A stretch of DNA of 64,000 nt, taken from Thauera sp. GTDB taxonomy: Bacteria > Pseudomonadota > Gammaproteobacteria > Burkholderiales > Rhodocyclaceae. A model generated the notes under the pieces. The model was not told the DNA's origin, made no database searches, and saw only the letters and a list, made by a program, of their open reading frames with translations. Shown here piece after piece: positions 54,354 through 64,000 of this stretch (positions within the stretch are counted from its first letter, which is position 1; every line of letters begins with the position of its first letter). The stretch lies in NCBI GenBank assembly GCA_017302295.1, contig JAFLDS010000015.1:1-64000 (forward strand). Reading direction: 5' to 3'. The position numbers were made by a program, and so were the translations under genes.

Positions 54354-55235
54354 TCAGGCGCGGCCGAACAGGCCGGCCGGCCGCACCAGCAGCACGATCA
54401 CCATGATGAAGAAGACCACCACCGCCGAGCCCTCTGGATAGAAGACCCGCGTCAGCCCCTCGATCAGGCCGAGGCCGAGGCCGGTCAGGATGGAGCCCAT
54501 GATCGAGCCCATGCCACCGATCACCACGACCGCGAACACCACGATGATGAGGTTGGAACCCATCAGCGGATTGACCTGGTAGATCGGCGCCGCCAGCACG
54601 CCGGCGAAGGCGGCGAGTGCGACACCGTAGCCGTAGGTGAAGGTGATCAGCAGCGGCACGTTGATGCCGAGCGCCTGCACGATCTGCGGGTTCTCGGTGC
54701 CGGCGCGCAGGTAGGCGCCGAGCTTGGTCTTCTCGATCATGAACCACGTGCCGAAGCACACCACCAGTGCCGCGACCACCACCCAGCCGCGGTAAATGGG
54801 CAGGAACATGAAACCCAGGCTCACGCCGCCCTGCAGCAGTTCCGGCACTTCGTAGGGCTGACCGGAAATGCCGTACTGGTCGCGGAAGAAGCCTTCGAAG
54901 ATCAGCGCCAGGCCGAAGGTCAGCAACAGCCCATAGAGATGGTCGAGCTTGTACAGCCGGCGCAGCATCGTGCGCTCGAGCACGACGCCGAGCGCGCCGA
55001 TGACGACGGGCGACAGCAGCAGCGCCGCCCAGTAGTTGATGCCGAACTTCGTCAGCGCGATCCACGCGACGAAGGCGCCCATCATGTACTGCGCGCCATG
55101 CGCGAAGTTGATGATGTTGAGCAGGCCGAAAATGATCGCCAGCCCGAGGCTGAGCACGGCGTAGAACGAACCGTTGATCAGCCCGACGAGCAACTGGCTG
55201 CCGAGCAGCGCGCTCGGGACCCCGAAGATTTCCAT
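54354..55235 (-). CDS. livH: Branched-chain amino-acid type ABC transporter permease LivH
   Basis: 293 aa from the ATG at 55235, with GGGAG six to seven bases upstream; the in-frame extension to 55280 crosses a strong hairpin and is rejected. Eight or so membrane segments; NGSFYAVLSLGLAIIFGLL and the cytoplasmic loop GAYLRAGTENPQIVQALG are LivH-like. Partner of LivM, 40 bases upstream of it. Confidence 0.92.
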   Translation of the reverse strand: MEIFGVPSALLGSQLLVGLINGSFYAVLSLGLAIIFGLLNIINFAHGAQYMMGAFVAWIALTKFGINYWAALLLSPVVIGALGVVLERTMLRRLYKLDHLYGLLLTFGLALIFEGFFRDQYGISGQPYEVPELLQGGVSLGFMFLPIYRGWVVVAALVVCFGTWFMIEKTKLGAYLRAGTENPQIVQALGINVPLLITFTYGYGVALAAFAGVLAAPIYQVNPLMGSNLIIVVFAVVVIGGMGSIMGSILTGLGLGLIEGLTRVFYPEGSAVVVFFIMVIVLLVRPAGLFGRA

Positions 55236-55246
55236 GTGCGACTCCC

Positions 55247-55275
55247 GCACCGGGGCGCCACACGGGCCCCGGTGC
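55247..55275 (-). other. Intercistronic hairpin between the binding-protein gene and livH
   Basis: A perfect 10-bp inverted repeat (GCACCGGGGC / GCCCCGGTGC) with a 9-base loop lies directly upstream of the livH ribosome site. There is no T-run, so it is not a terminator. Such hairpins after a binding-protein gene often stabilise its mRNA and lower permease synthesis. Confidence 0.6.
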
Positions 55276-55330
55276 GACATGACTGTTCGCGCGGACCCGG
55301 CGCCCGCGCAGCAGACCTATCCGCGACCCG

Positions 55331-56551
55331 TCACTTCTTGACCAGCGCGCAGCGCGACTGCGACAGCGGCTGAAAGGCCTCGTCGGCCGGAATGACCTGG
55401 CGGATGTGATAGTAGTCCCACGGGTACTTGGACTCGGCGGGTTTCTTCACCTGGGCGAGGTACATGTCGTGCACCATCCGTCCGTCTTCGCGGATGCGAC
55501 CGTTCTTGGCGAAGAAGTCGTTGATCGGCGTCTTCTTCATCTGCGCCATGACCTTCGCCGCATCGTCCGTGCCGGCCGCCTTCACCGCGCGCAGGTAATG
55601 CAGCACGGAAGAATACTGGCCCGCCTGCACCATCGTCGGCATGCGCTTCTGCTTGTCGAAGAAGCGCTTCGACCAGGCGCGCGTCGCGTCGTTGAGATCC
55701 CAGTAGAAGCCGGTGGTCAGGTACATGCCCTGCGTGCTCTTGAGACCGATCGCATGCACGTCGGAGATGAACATCAGCAGGCCGGCGAGCGCCTGCTTGG
55801 GCGTGATGCCGAACTCGGCCGCCTGCTTGATCGCGTTGGTCGTGTCGGCGCCAGCATTGGCGAGACCGATGATCTGTGCGCCCGACGCCTGCGCCTGCAA
55901 CAGGAAGGACGAGAAATCCGACGCCGGGAAGGGATGGCGCACCGAACCGAGCACCTTGCCGCCGTTGGCGGTGACGACCGCCGTGGAGTCCTTCTCGAGC
56001 GCCTGCCCGAACGCGTAGTCGGCGGTCAGGAAGAACCAGGTCTTGCCGCCCTGCTGCGTCACCGCCTTCGCCGTGCCGTTGGCGAGCGCATAGGTGTCAT
56101 AGGTGTAATGGACCGACACGTCGTTGCACTGTTCGTTGGTGATCGGCGTCGATGCCGGCCCGCTCATCAGCGCGACGCGGTTCATTTCCTTGGCGATCTT
56201 CATCACCGCCAGCGCGGTCGAGGTAGTGACCAGTTCGGTGGCGGTGTCGACCCCTTCGCGCTCGAACCACTCGCGTGCCTTCGTGGACGCGATGTCGGCC
56301 TTGTTCTGGTGGTCGGCGGAGACCATCTCGACCTTGAACGCCGGTTTCGCCTCGGCGATGAAATCGTCGATCGCCATCTGCGTCGCCAGCACGGCGCCCG
56401 ACCCGGCGAGGTCGGAATAGGTGCCCGACATGTCGGTGAGCACGCCCACCTTCACCGTATTGCCGGAGATCTGCGCGTTCGCGGCGCCCGACAGGGTAGC
56501 GAATGCGGTGGCGCATGCGAGTGCGGTCAGCTTGCGGTTGATGTGCTTCAT
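55331..56551 (-). CDS. livK: ABC transporter periplasmic substrate-binding protein, branched-chain amino-acid family
   Basis: 406 aa with a signal peptide ending near AANAQ. The mature part is a type I periplasmic binding fold (about 30-390): VKVGVLTDMSGTYSDLAG at the start is typical of the Liv/HAAT family. These proteins bind amino acids, amides, urea or aromatic acids, so the substrate is not fixed by family. It is longer than E. coli LivK (369 aa). Third gene in the operon, 43 bases downstream of livF, and followed by a stabilising hairpin. Confidence 0.88.
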   Translation of the reverse strand: MKHINRKLTALACATAFATLSGAANAQISGNTVKVGVLTDMSGTYSDLAGSGAVLATQMAIDDFIAEAKPAFKVEMVSADHQNKADIASTKAREWFEREGVDTATELVTTSTALAVMKIAKEMNRVALMSGPASTPITNEQCNDVSVHYTYDTYALANGTAKAVTQQGGKTWFFLTADYAFGQALEKDSTAVVTANGGKVLGSVRHPFPASDFSSFLLQAQASGAQIIGLANAGADTTNAIKQAAEFGITPKQALAGLLMFISDVHAIGLKSTQGMYLTTGFYWDLNDATRAWSKRFFDKQKRMPTMVQAGQYSSVLHYLRAVKAAGTDDAAKVMAQMKKTPINDFFAKNGRIREDGRMVHDMYLAQVKKPAESKYPWDYYHIRQVIPADEAFQPLSQSRCALVKK

Positions 56552-56594
56552 CGGTCTCCGTCCTTTGTTGTGCTTGGTTTGTTTCGCCCGGGGC

Positions 56595-57317
56595 TCAGAC
56601 CCCGAGCGTCTGATGCAGCCAGTCCATCCTCGCAGGCAGTTCGTCGGCGGTGATGGTGGCGATGATCTCGCCGTGCTCGAGCACGTAGTGCCGGTCTGCC
56701 AGCGGCGCGGCGAAGCGGAAGTTCTGCTCCACCATGACGATGGTGAAGCCGCGTGATTTCAGTTCGGTGATGACCTCGCCCAGCTTCTTCACGATCACCG
56801 GGGCCAGGCCCTCGGTGATCTCGTCGAGCAGCAGCAGCCGGGCCCCGGTGCGCAGCACGCGGGCCATCGCCAGCATCTGCTGCTCGCCGCCGGAAAGCTT
56901 GGTGCCAGGGCTGTTGCGGCGCTCGAGCAGGTTCGGGAACATGGCGTAGATCTCGTCCACCGACATGCCACCGCTCGAGACCTGGGGCGGCAGCAGCAGG
57001 TTCTCCTCGGCGGTCAGCGTGGAGAAGATCGCGCGCTCCTCGGGCACGTAGCCAATGCCGTAGCCGGCCATGCGGTGGGTCGGCTCGGCGATGACCTCCT
57101 TGCCGTTGACCATGATCGACCCGCTGCGCCGCCCGACCAGCCCGAGGATGGACTTCAGCGTGGTGGTACGGCCGGAACCGTTGCGGCCGAGCAGCGTGAC
57201 GCACTCGCCGCGCGCCACCTGCAGATCGATACCGTGAAGAATGTGCGATTCACCGTAGAACGCATGCAGGTCGTGAATCCGCAGCATCTCGGGACGGGGC
57301 TGGAAGGCGCTGGTCAT
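56595..57317 (-). CDS. livF: ABC transporter ATP-binding protein LivF with Arg in Walker A
   Basis: 240 aa. Signature LSGGEQQMLAMARVL and Walker B LLLLDEITEGL are intact. The Walker A reads GRNGSGRTTT: the ATP-phosphate-binding Lys is Arg (codon CGT on the minus strand, around 57176). The rest is a normal LivF. If LivF hydrolyses weakly, transport would depend on LivG, whose Walker A is standard. A few residues at the N-terminus precede the family start. Nine bases downstream of livG. Confidence 0.9.
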   Translation of the reverse strand: MTSAFQPRPEMLRIHDLHAFYGESHILHGIDLQVARGECVTLLGRNGSGRTTTLKSILGLVGRRSGSIMVNGKEVIAEPTHRMAGYGIGYVPEERAIFSTLTAEENLLLPPQVSSGGMSVDEIYAMFPNLLERRNSPGTKLSGGEQQMLAMARVLRTGARLLLLDEITEGLAPVIVKKLGEVITELKSRGFTIVMVEQNFRFAAPLADRHYVLEHGEIIATITADELPARMDWLHQTLGV

Positions 57318-57326
57318 GGCGGGCGA

Positions 57327-58094
57327 TCAGTGATGGGCGTCGTTCATGTCGTCGGAACCGACATAGGCCTCGAGCACCTTCGGGTTCTTCGACACCTCGG
57401 CATAGCTGCCTTCGGCCAGCACGCTGCCGCGCGTCAGCACGGTGATACGGTTGCACAGGTGCGCGACCACCGACAGGTTGTGCTCGACCATCAGGATGGT
57501 GCGCTGGGCCGATACCTTGCGGATCAGTTCGACGACGCGGCCGATGTCCTCGTTGCCCATCCCCTGCGTCGGTTCGTCGAGCAGCATCATCGGCGGATCG
57601 AGCGCCAGCGTGGTGGCGATCTCCAGCGCGCGCTTGCGGCCGTAGGGCATCTCTGCGGTAACGGTATCGGCGAACTGCGTCAGGTCGACCGCGTCGAGCA
57701 GCGCCATGGCTTCGCCGTTGAGCATGTCCAGCGACTTCTTCGAGCGCCAGAAGTGAAAGGCGGTGCCGAGCTTGCGCTGCAGGCCGATGCGCACGTTTTC
57801 CATCACCGTCAGGTGCGGAAAGGTGGCGGAAATCTGGAACGAGCGCACCAGTCCGCGCCGCGCGGTGGCTGCCGGCGCCTCGTGCGTGATGTCCTGGCCG
57901 TCGAACATGATGCGGCCCGACGTGGGCGGCAGGAACTTGGTCAGCAGATTGAAGACGGTGGTCTTGCCCGCACCGTTGGGGCCGATCAGCGCATGGATGT
58001 CACCGCGCCGGACCTTCAGATCGACGTTCGACACGGCGACGAAACCCTTGAATTCCTTGGTCAGGCCCGTCGTCTCGAGAATGAACTCGCTCAT
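57327..58094 (-). CDS. livG: ABC transporter ATP-binding protein LivG
   Basis: 255 aa. Walker A GPNGAGKTTVFNLL and Walker B MMLLDEPTQGM are present; the signature region reads YGRKRALEIATTLA, a diverged form of the LSGGQ motif seen in many LivG proteins. It powers import with LivF. First gene of the operon; its promoter should lie in the 233-base gap after the lysR gene, in which I found no clear -35/-10 pair. GGAG precedes the ATG. Confidence 0.92.
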   Translation of the reverse strand: MSEFILETTGLTKEFKGFVAVSNVDLKVRRGDIHALIGPNGAGKTTVFNLLTKFLPPTSGRIMFDGQDITHEAPAATARRGLVRSFQISATFPHLTVMENVRIGLQRKLGTAFHFWRSKKSLDMLNGEAMALLDAVDLTQFADTVTAEMPYGRKRALEIATTLALDPPMMLLDEPTQGMGNEDIGRVVELIRKVSAQRTILMVEHNLSVVAHLCNRITVLTRGSVLAEGSYAEVSKNPKVLEAYVGSDDMNDAHH

Positions 58095-58327
58095 CTGCTC
58101 CGTCCCTGAAGGTCATCGCCATGAAGCGCATCGCGCATGCGGCGCTCATGTCGTTCTGTTATCGCCCGAGTCTTCAGTGTGTGCCGGAAGCGAGCAAGCA
58201 TCGTTTACCCGCACTTGCCCTCCAGCGCCTATGCGTGCATTCACACGGCGCGGTGGCGCAGCGCGGATGCAGCGCACTTCCTCGGGGCCATCCGCCGTGA
58301 AGGCGAAACCTCGCCGCAAACCCGCGC

Positions 58328-59179
58328 CTATCCCAAGCTGCTGGCGATGTACTCCACCAGCCGCAGCACGGCCTCGGAGTTGTTCTCGCCAGCCCTGTGC
58401 ACGCGGACGTCGATGTGGCCCATGTCGGGAAAGCCGTCCCGCTCGGTCAGGATCCGCACACCTTCGGGCACCGTGCTGGCGGCGATCAGTGTCACGCCCA
58501 GGCCGGCGCGCACTGCGGCGGTGATCCCACTGTAGCTGGAACTGGAGTAAGCGATCCGCCAGCGGCGATCGAGCATGTTGAGCTTCTGCAGCACGCGGTT
58601 GCGGTAGATGCACGGCGACGGCGCGAGCACCAGCGGCAGCGGCGACTGTTCGTTACAGGCGTGCTCGGGGCTCGTCACCCACACCAGTCGCTCGGTCAGC
58701 ACCTTCTCGCCGCCAGGTTCGTCCGGGTCCTCGTGCAGCGCGATCACGAGGTCGAACTCGCCCTTCTCCATGCGCACCAGCAGATTCTTGCTCAGGTCGC
58801 AGGTCACCTCGAGCATCACGCTGGGGTGCGACTGGGCAAACTTGCCGAGGATCACCGGCAGCAGCGATGCGGTGTATTCGTGCGGTGCGCCAAGGCGCAC
58901 GCAGCCCGTCACCTTGGGCCGGCGGAGGCTGTCGACCGCCTCGTCGTTCAGCGCCAGGATGCGTCGCGCATAGCCGGCGAGCGTGCCCCCCTCCGCGGTG
59001 AGCCGCACCGGATGCGAACCGCGCACGAACAGCGACGCGTCGAGCATTTCCTCGAGGCGCCGGATCTGCAGGCTGATCGCCGACTGGCTGCGACCGACCA
59101 CCTCACCCGCGCGCGTGAAGCTGCCGGTATCCACCGCCTTGACGAAGGTTCGAAGCAGCTCGGTCGGAATATTGGTCAT
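58328..59179 (-). CDS. LysR-family transcriptional regulator
   Basis: 283 aa. An N-terminal winged helix-turn-helix (about 4-62; FTRAGEVVGRSQSAISLQIRRLE) and a C-terminal substrate-binding domain (about 90-283). It is upstream of livG on the same strand and divergent from gcvH. It may control the ABC operon or its own divergent promoter; the ligand is unknown. The intergenic AAATG-GATT-CATTT (59203-59216) resembles a LysR-type inverted repeat. Confidence 0.9.
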   Translation of the reverse strand: MTNIPTELLRTFVKAVDTGSFTRAGEVVGRSQSAISLQIRRLEEMLDASLFVRGSHPVRLTAEGGTLAGYARRILALNDEAVDSLRRPKVTGCVRLGAPHEYTASLLPVILGKFAQSHPSVMLEVTCDLSKNLLVRMEKGEFDLVIALHEDPDEPGGEKVLTERLVWVTSPEHACNEQSPLPLVLAPSPCIYRNRVLQKLNMLDRRWRIAYSSSSYSGITAAVRAGLGVTLIAASTVPEGVRILTERDGFPDMGHIDVRVHRAGENNSEAVLRLVEYIASSLG

Positions 59180-59202
59180 GCTGCGGACTCCATTTGCAAC
59201 AT

Positions 59203-59216
59203 AAATGGATTCATTT
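59203..59216. promoter_or_regulatory. Candidate LysR-type binding site between lysR and gcvH
   Basis: AAATG and CATTT form a perfect 5-bp inverted repeat with a 4-base spacer in an AT-rich stretch 24 bases upstream of the lysR start. Position and composition suit autoregulation. The repeat is short, so chance is possible. Confidence 0.3.
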
Positions 59217-59317
59217 GAACTATCAACCTTGTAAATTTACGGGTGCAGCTACCATCCGGCTGCGCTGATGGCCACGTGCCTTCAACAACCCGAACAAACT
59301 CGTCAAGGAAACCTGTC

Positions 59318-59686
59318 ATGAGCACGCTCAAATTCACCGAAGACCATGAATGGCTGCGCCTCGAAGGCGATATCGCGACCATCGGCATCACCGACTACGC
59401 GCAGAACGCGCTGGGCGACATTGTGTTCGTTCAGCTTCCCGAGGTCGACGCGCACTTCGCCGCTGGCGACGAAGCCGCCGTGATCGAATCCGTGAAGGCC
59501 GCCGGCGAACTCAAGATGCCTCTCGCCGGCACCATCATCGAGGTCAACGCGGCGCTGGCCGACGCCCCTGCCACCGTGAATGAGGATCCGCTGGGTGCCG
59601 GCTGGTTCCTCCGTGTGCGCCTTGACGATCCGGCCGCGGTGTCGAGCCTGCTCGACCAGGCCGCCTACGACAAGCTTACCGCCTGA
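59318..59686 (+). CDS. gcvH: Glycine cleavage system H protein
   Basis: 122 aa, the usual length. The lipoyl-attachment Lys60 lies in ESVKAAGEL. GcvH shuttles the aminomethyl group between GcvP, GcvT and the lipoamide dehydrogenase. AAGGAA precedes the ATG at 59318. gcvP follows by 28 bases. gcvT is not upstream as it is in many genomes; instead a divergent LysR gene is found. I saw no glycine riboswitch in the 138-base leader region. Confidence 0.96.
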   Translation: MSTLKFTEDHEWLRLEGDIATIGITDYAQNALGDIVFVQLPEVDAHFAAGDEAAVIESVKAAGELKMPLAGTIIEVNAALADAPATVNEDPLGAGWFLRVRLDDPAAVSSLLDQAAYDKLTA

Positions 59687-59714
59687 GCGCAACTCTCAAG
59701 GAACCGGCCCTGCC

Positions 59715-62609
<2,895 letters not shown>

Positions 62610-62621
62610 GGAACAACCGAC

Positions 62622-63152
62622 ATGAACGTATCCCTCGTCGTCACCCTGATCGGTTCGGACCGCCCGGGTCTGGTCAGTGCAGTCGCTGCGCGCGCCGCGG
62701 CAGCCAGTGCGAACTGGCTGGAAAGCAGCATGGCGCAGCTGGCCGGCAAGTTTGCCGGCATCGTCCGGCTCGAAGTTGCCGAAGACGGTGTCGGCAAGCT
62801 CGAAGCCGCCCTGCGCGAACTCGAGGCCGAAGGCCTGCAGCTGCGGATCGAGCGCGGCAGCGCGCCGGCGGCCGCGCAGCCTCGGCGCCTCACGACCATC
62901 GAGCTGCTGGGTCTCGACCGCCCGGGCATCGTGAGCCAGATCTCGTCGGTGCTCGCGCGTCATGGCGCAAGCATCGAGCGCCTCGAAACCTCGTGCGAAA
63001 GCGCGTCCTTCAGCGGCGAGCCGCTGTTCCGCGCCCACGTCGAGGTGTTCGTGCCTGCCTCGGTTCAGCCGGCAAGCCTGCAATCCGAACTCGAAGCGCT
63101 CGCCAACGAACTGATGGTGGACCTCAAGCTCGAAGCCGACACCGCGCATTGA
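62622..63152 (+). CDS. gcvR: ACT-domain protein, GcvR-like (glycine cleavage system regulator)
   Basis: 176 aa with two ACT domains (about 1-80 and 90-172), each starting with a D-RPG-V motif (IGSDRPGLVSAVA and LGLDRPGIVSQIS). E. coli GcvR represses gcv genes by binding GcvA in the presence of glycine. The position just after gcvP supports the same kind of role, with an ACT domain sensing glycine. The GcvA partner could be the nearby LysR protein, though this is conjecture. Confidence 0.8.
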   Translation: MNVSLVVTLIGSDRPGLVSAVAARAAAASANWLESSMAQLAGKFAGIVRLEVAEDGVGKLEAALRELEAEGLQLRIERGSAPAAAQPRRLTTIELLGLDRPGIVSQISSVLARHGASIERLETSCESASFSGEPLFRAHVEVFVPASVQPASLQSELEALANELMVDLKLEADTAH

Positions 63153-63276
63153 TCCGGTTAAAGCGCCTGACACCACGGCAGGCGAGCGACATGCGGGCCG
63201 CACGGACGACAACGGCATAAAGACCGGCGCCGTCGGCCACGCACCAAACAAGAAGGTGGATGGAGACAACAACACC

Positions 63277-64000
63277 ATGCAGTTCATCAATGAGCTTTTC
63301 ACGAAACTGAACGACATTGTCTGGGGCGTGCCCATGATCGTCCTGATCCTGGGTACCGGCCTGTTCCTGCAGCTCCGCCTCGGCTTCATGCCGATCTTCA
63401 AGATTCCCCACGGCTTCCGCATGATCTGGAAGAGCCGCAGCCCGGGCGCAAGGGCCGAGGGTGAGATCTCGCCCTTCGCCGCGCTGATGACGGCGCTGTC
63501 GGCCACCGTCGGCACCGGCAACATTGCCGGCGTCGCCACGGCGATCGCGATCGGCGGACCGGGCGCCCTGTTCTGGATGTGGATGACCGCCTTCGTCGGC
63601 ATGGCGACCAAGTACGGCGAGGTCGTGCTGGCGGTGAAGTACCGCGAGGTCGACGACAAGGGCGAACACGCCGGCGGGCCGATGTTCGCGATCAAGAACG
63701 GCCTGGGCAAGCACTGGCACTGGCTGGGCACTGCGTTCGCGATCTTCGGCGGCCTGGCGGGCTTCGGCATCGGCAACATGGTCCAGGCCAATGGCATCGC
63801 CAGCGCGATGCACACCGCGTTCGGCGTGGAGACCTGGCTGTCCGGCGTCGTGCTCGTGGTCCTCACCGGCGCGGTCGTGCTCGGCGGCATCAAGCGCATC
63901 GGCGCGGTCGCCGAATGGCTGGTGCCCTTCATGTGCATCGCCTACATCGTGTGCGTGGGGATCATCCTCTTCGTGTTCGCCGACCGCATTCCCGATGCCT
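63277..64000 (+). CDS. Na+/alanine (glycine) symporter, AGCS family (3' truncated by window end)
   Basis: At least 241 aa; the frame is open to the last base of the window with no stop. ATG at 63277 with GGAG eleven bases upstream. About six membrane segments are included. SATVGTGNIAGVATAIAIGGPGALFWMWMTA is read here in two parts: SATVGTGNIAGVA and IGGPGALFWMW are signatures of the alanine/glycine:cation symporter family. It imports alanine or glycine with sodium. Being next to gcvHP and an ACT regulator suggests glycine uptake for cleavage. Confidence 0.9.
   Translation, partial: MQFINELFTKLNDIVWGVPMIVLILGTGLFLQLRLGFMPIFKIPHGFRMIWKSRSPGARAEGEISPFAALMTALSATVGTGNIAGVATAIAIGGPGALFWMWMTAFVGMATKYGEVVLAVKYREVDDKGEHAGGPMFAIKNGLGKHWHWLGTAFAIFGGLAGFGIGNMVQANGIASAMHTAFGVETWLSGVVLVVLTGAVVLGGIKRIGAVAEWLVPFMCIAYIVCVGIILFVFADRIPDA

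Noticed and set aside
59180-59317. Glycine riboswitch before gcvH
   Set aside because: I looked for the paired aptamer core motifs and found none; the gap is only 138 bases and partly occupied by the divergent lysR promoter.

Overview
This is 64 kb of high-GC chromosome with dense coding on both strands, mostly housekeeping and core-metabolic genes. The gene content suggests a betaproteobacterium of the Rhodocyclales/Zoogloeaceae (Thauera/Azoarcus-like): an exbBD-lpxK-Trm112-kdsB-adk lipid A/CMP-Kdo cluster, flhDC-controlled motility, a complete rnfABCDGE-nth operon, a FeSOD, and a branched-chain amino-acid type ABC transporter. The taxonomic call is inference from gene order and protein style. 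I see no rRNA, tRNA, CRISPR array, prophage, integrase or IS transposase.

Layout. 0.4-5.3 kb (+): two GH17 beta-glucan proteins, the second an NdvB-like GH17-GT2 glucan synthase. 5.3-12.3 kb (-): an envelope/central-metabolism run read leftward, exbB-exbD-lpxK-Trm112-kdsB-adk, then a phosphofructokinase and gamma-glutamyltransferase. 12.5-16.8 kb (+): xseA, sodB, truC, tal. 16.9-25.3 kb (-): flhD-flhC-motA-motB-cheV-cheV-cheY-cheZ-cheA, followed at 25.4-27.4 kb by an HDOD-receiver-GGDEF protein. 27.6-34.7 kb (+): a NUDIX hydrolase, the Rnf complex, endonuclease III and a DUF1841 protein. 34.9-38.4 kb (+): a class II glutamine amidotransferase, cysteine synthase and cystathionine beta-lyase, the last two separated by a pair of inverted hairpin repeats. 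38.4-42.6 kb: a dihaem cytochrome c, then a MoxR ATPase / EAL-HDOD / VWA trio. 42.7-50.5 kb: MarR regulator, HemK-like methyltransferase, flavin oxidoreductase, a small secreted Cys-rich protein and an RND pump with its adaptor. 50.5-53.4 kb: EamA transporter, YqeY, MFS transporter. 53.4-59.2 kb (-): LysR regulator and a livGFKHM ABC operon. 59.3-64 kb (+): gcvH, gcvP, a GcvR-like ACT protein and a truncated Na+/alanine(glycine) symporter.

How they work together. The motility block runs from master regulator (FlhDC) through stator (MotAB) to the signalling core, but has no cheW, cheR, cheB or receptor gene, so part of the chemotaxis system lies elsewhere. The gcv genes plus the symporter make a glycine import/cleavage module that lacks gcvT here. 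CysK and MetC are functionally paired in sulfur amino-acid metabolism.

I found no clear undescribed multigene system. The most interesting leads are: three repeated FliM-like motifs at the N-terminus of CheZ; a predicted IscR-type site over the sodB -10; a DnaA-box inverted repeat before xseA; a phosphofructokinase with mixed ATP/PPi donor signatures; a LivF ATPase with Arg in place of the Walker A Lys; a six-cysteine secreted mini-protein whose gene may overlap an RND adaptor gene; and two opposed hairpin repeats between cysK and metC.
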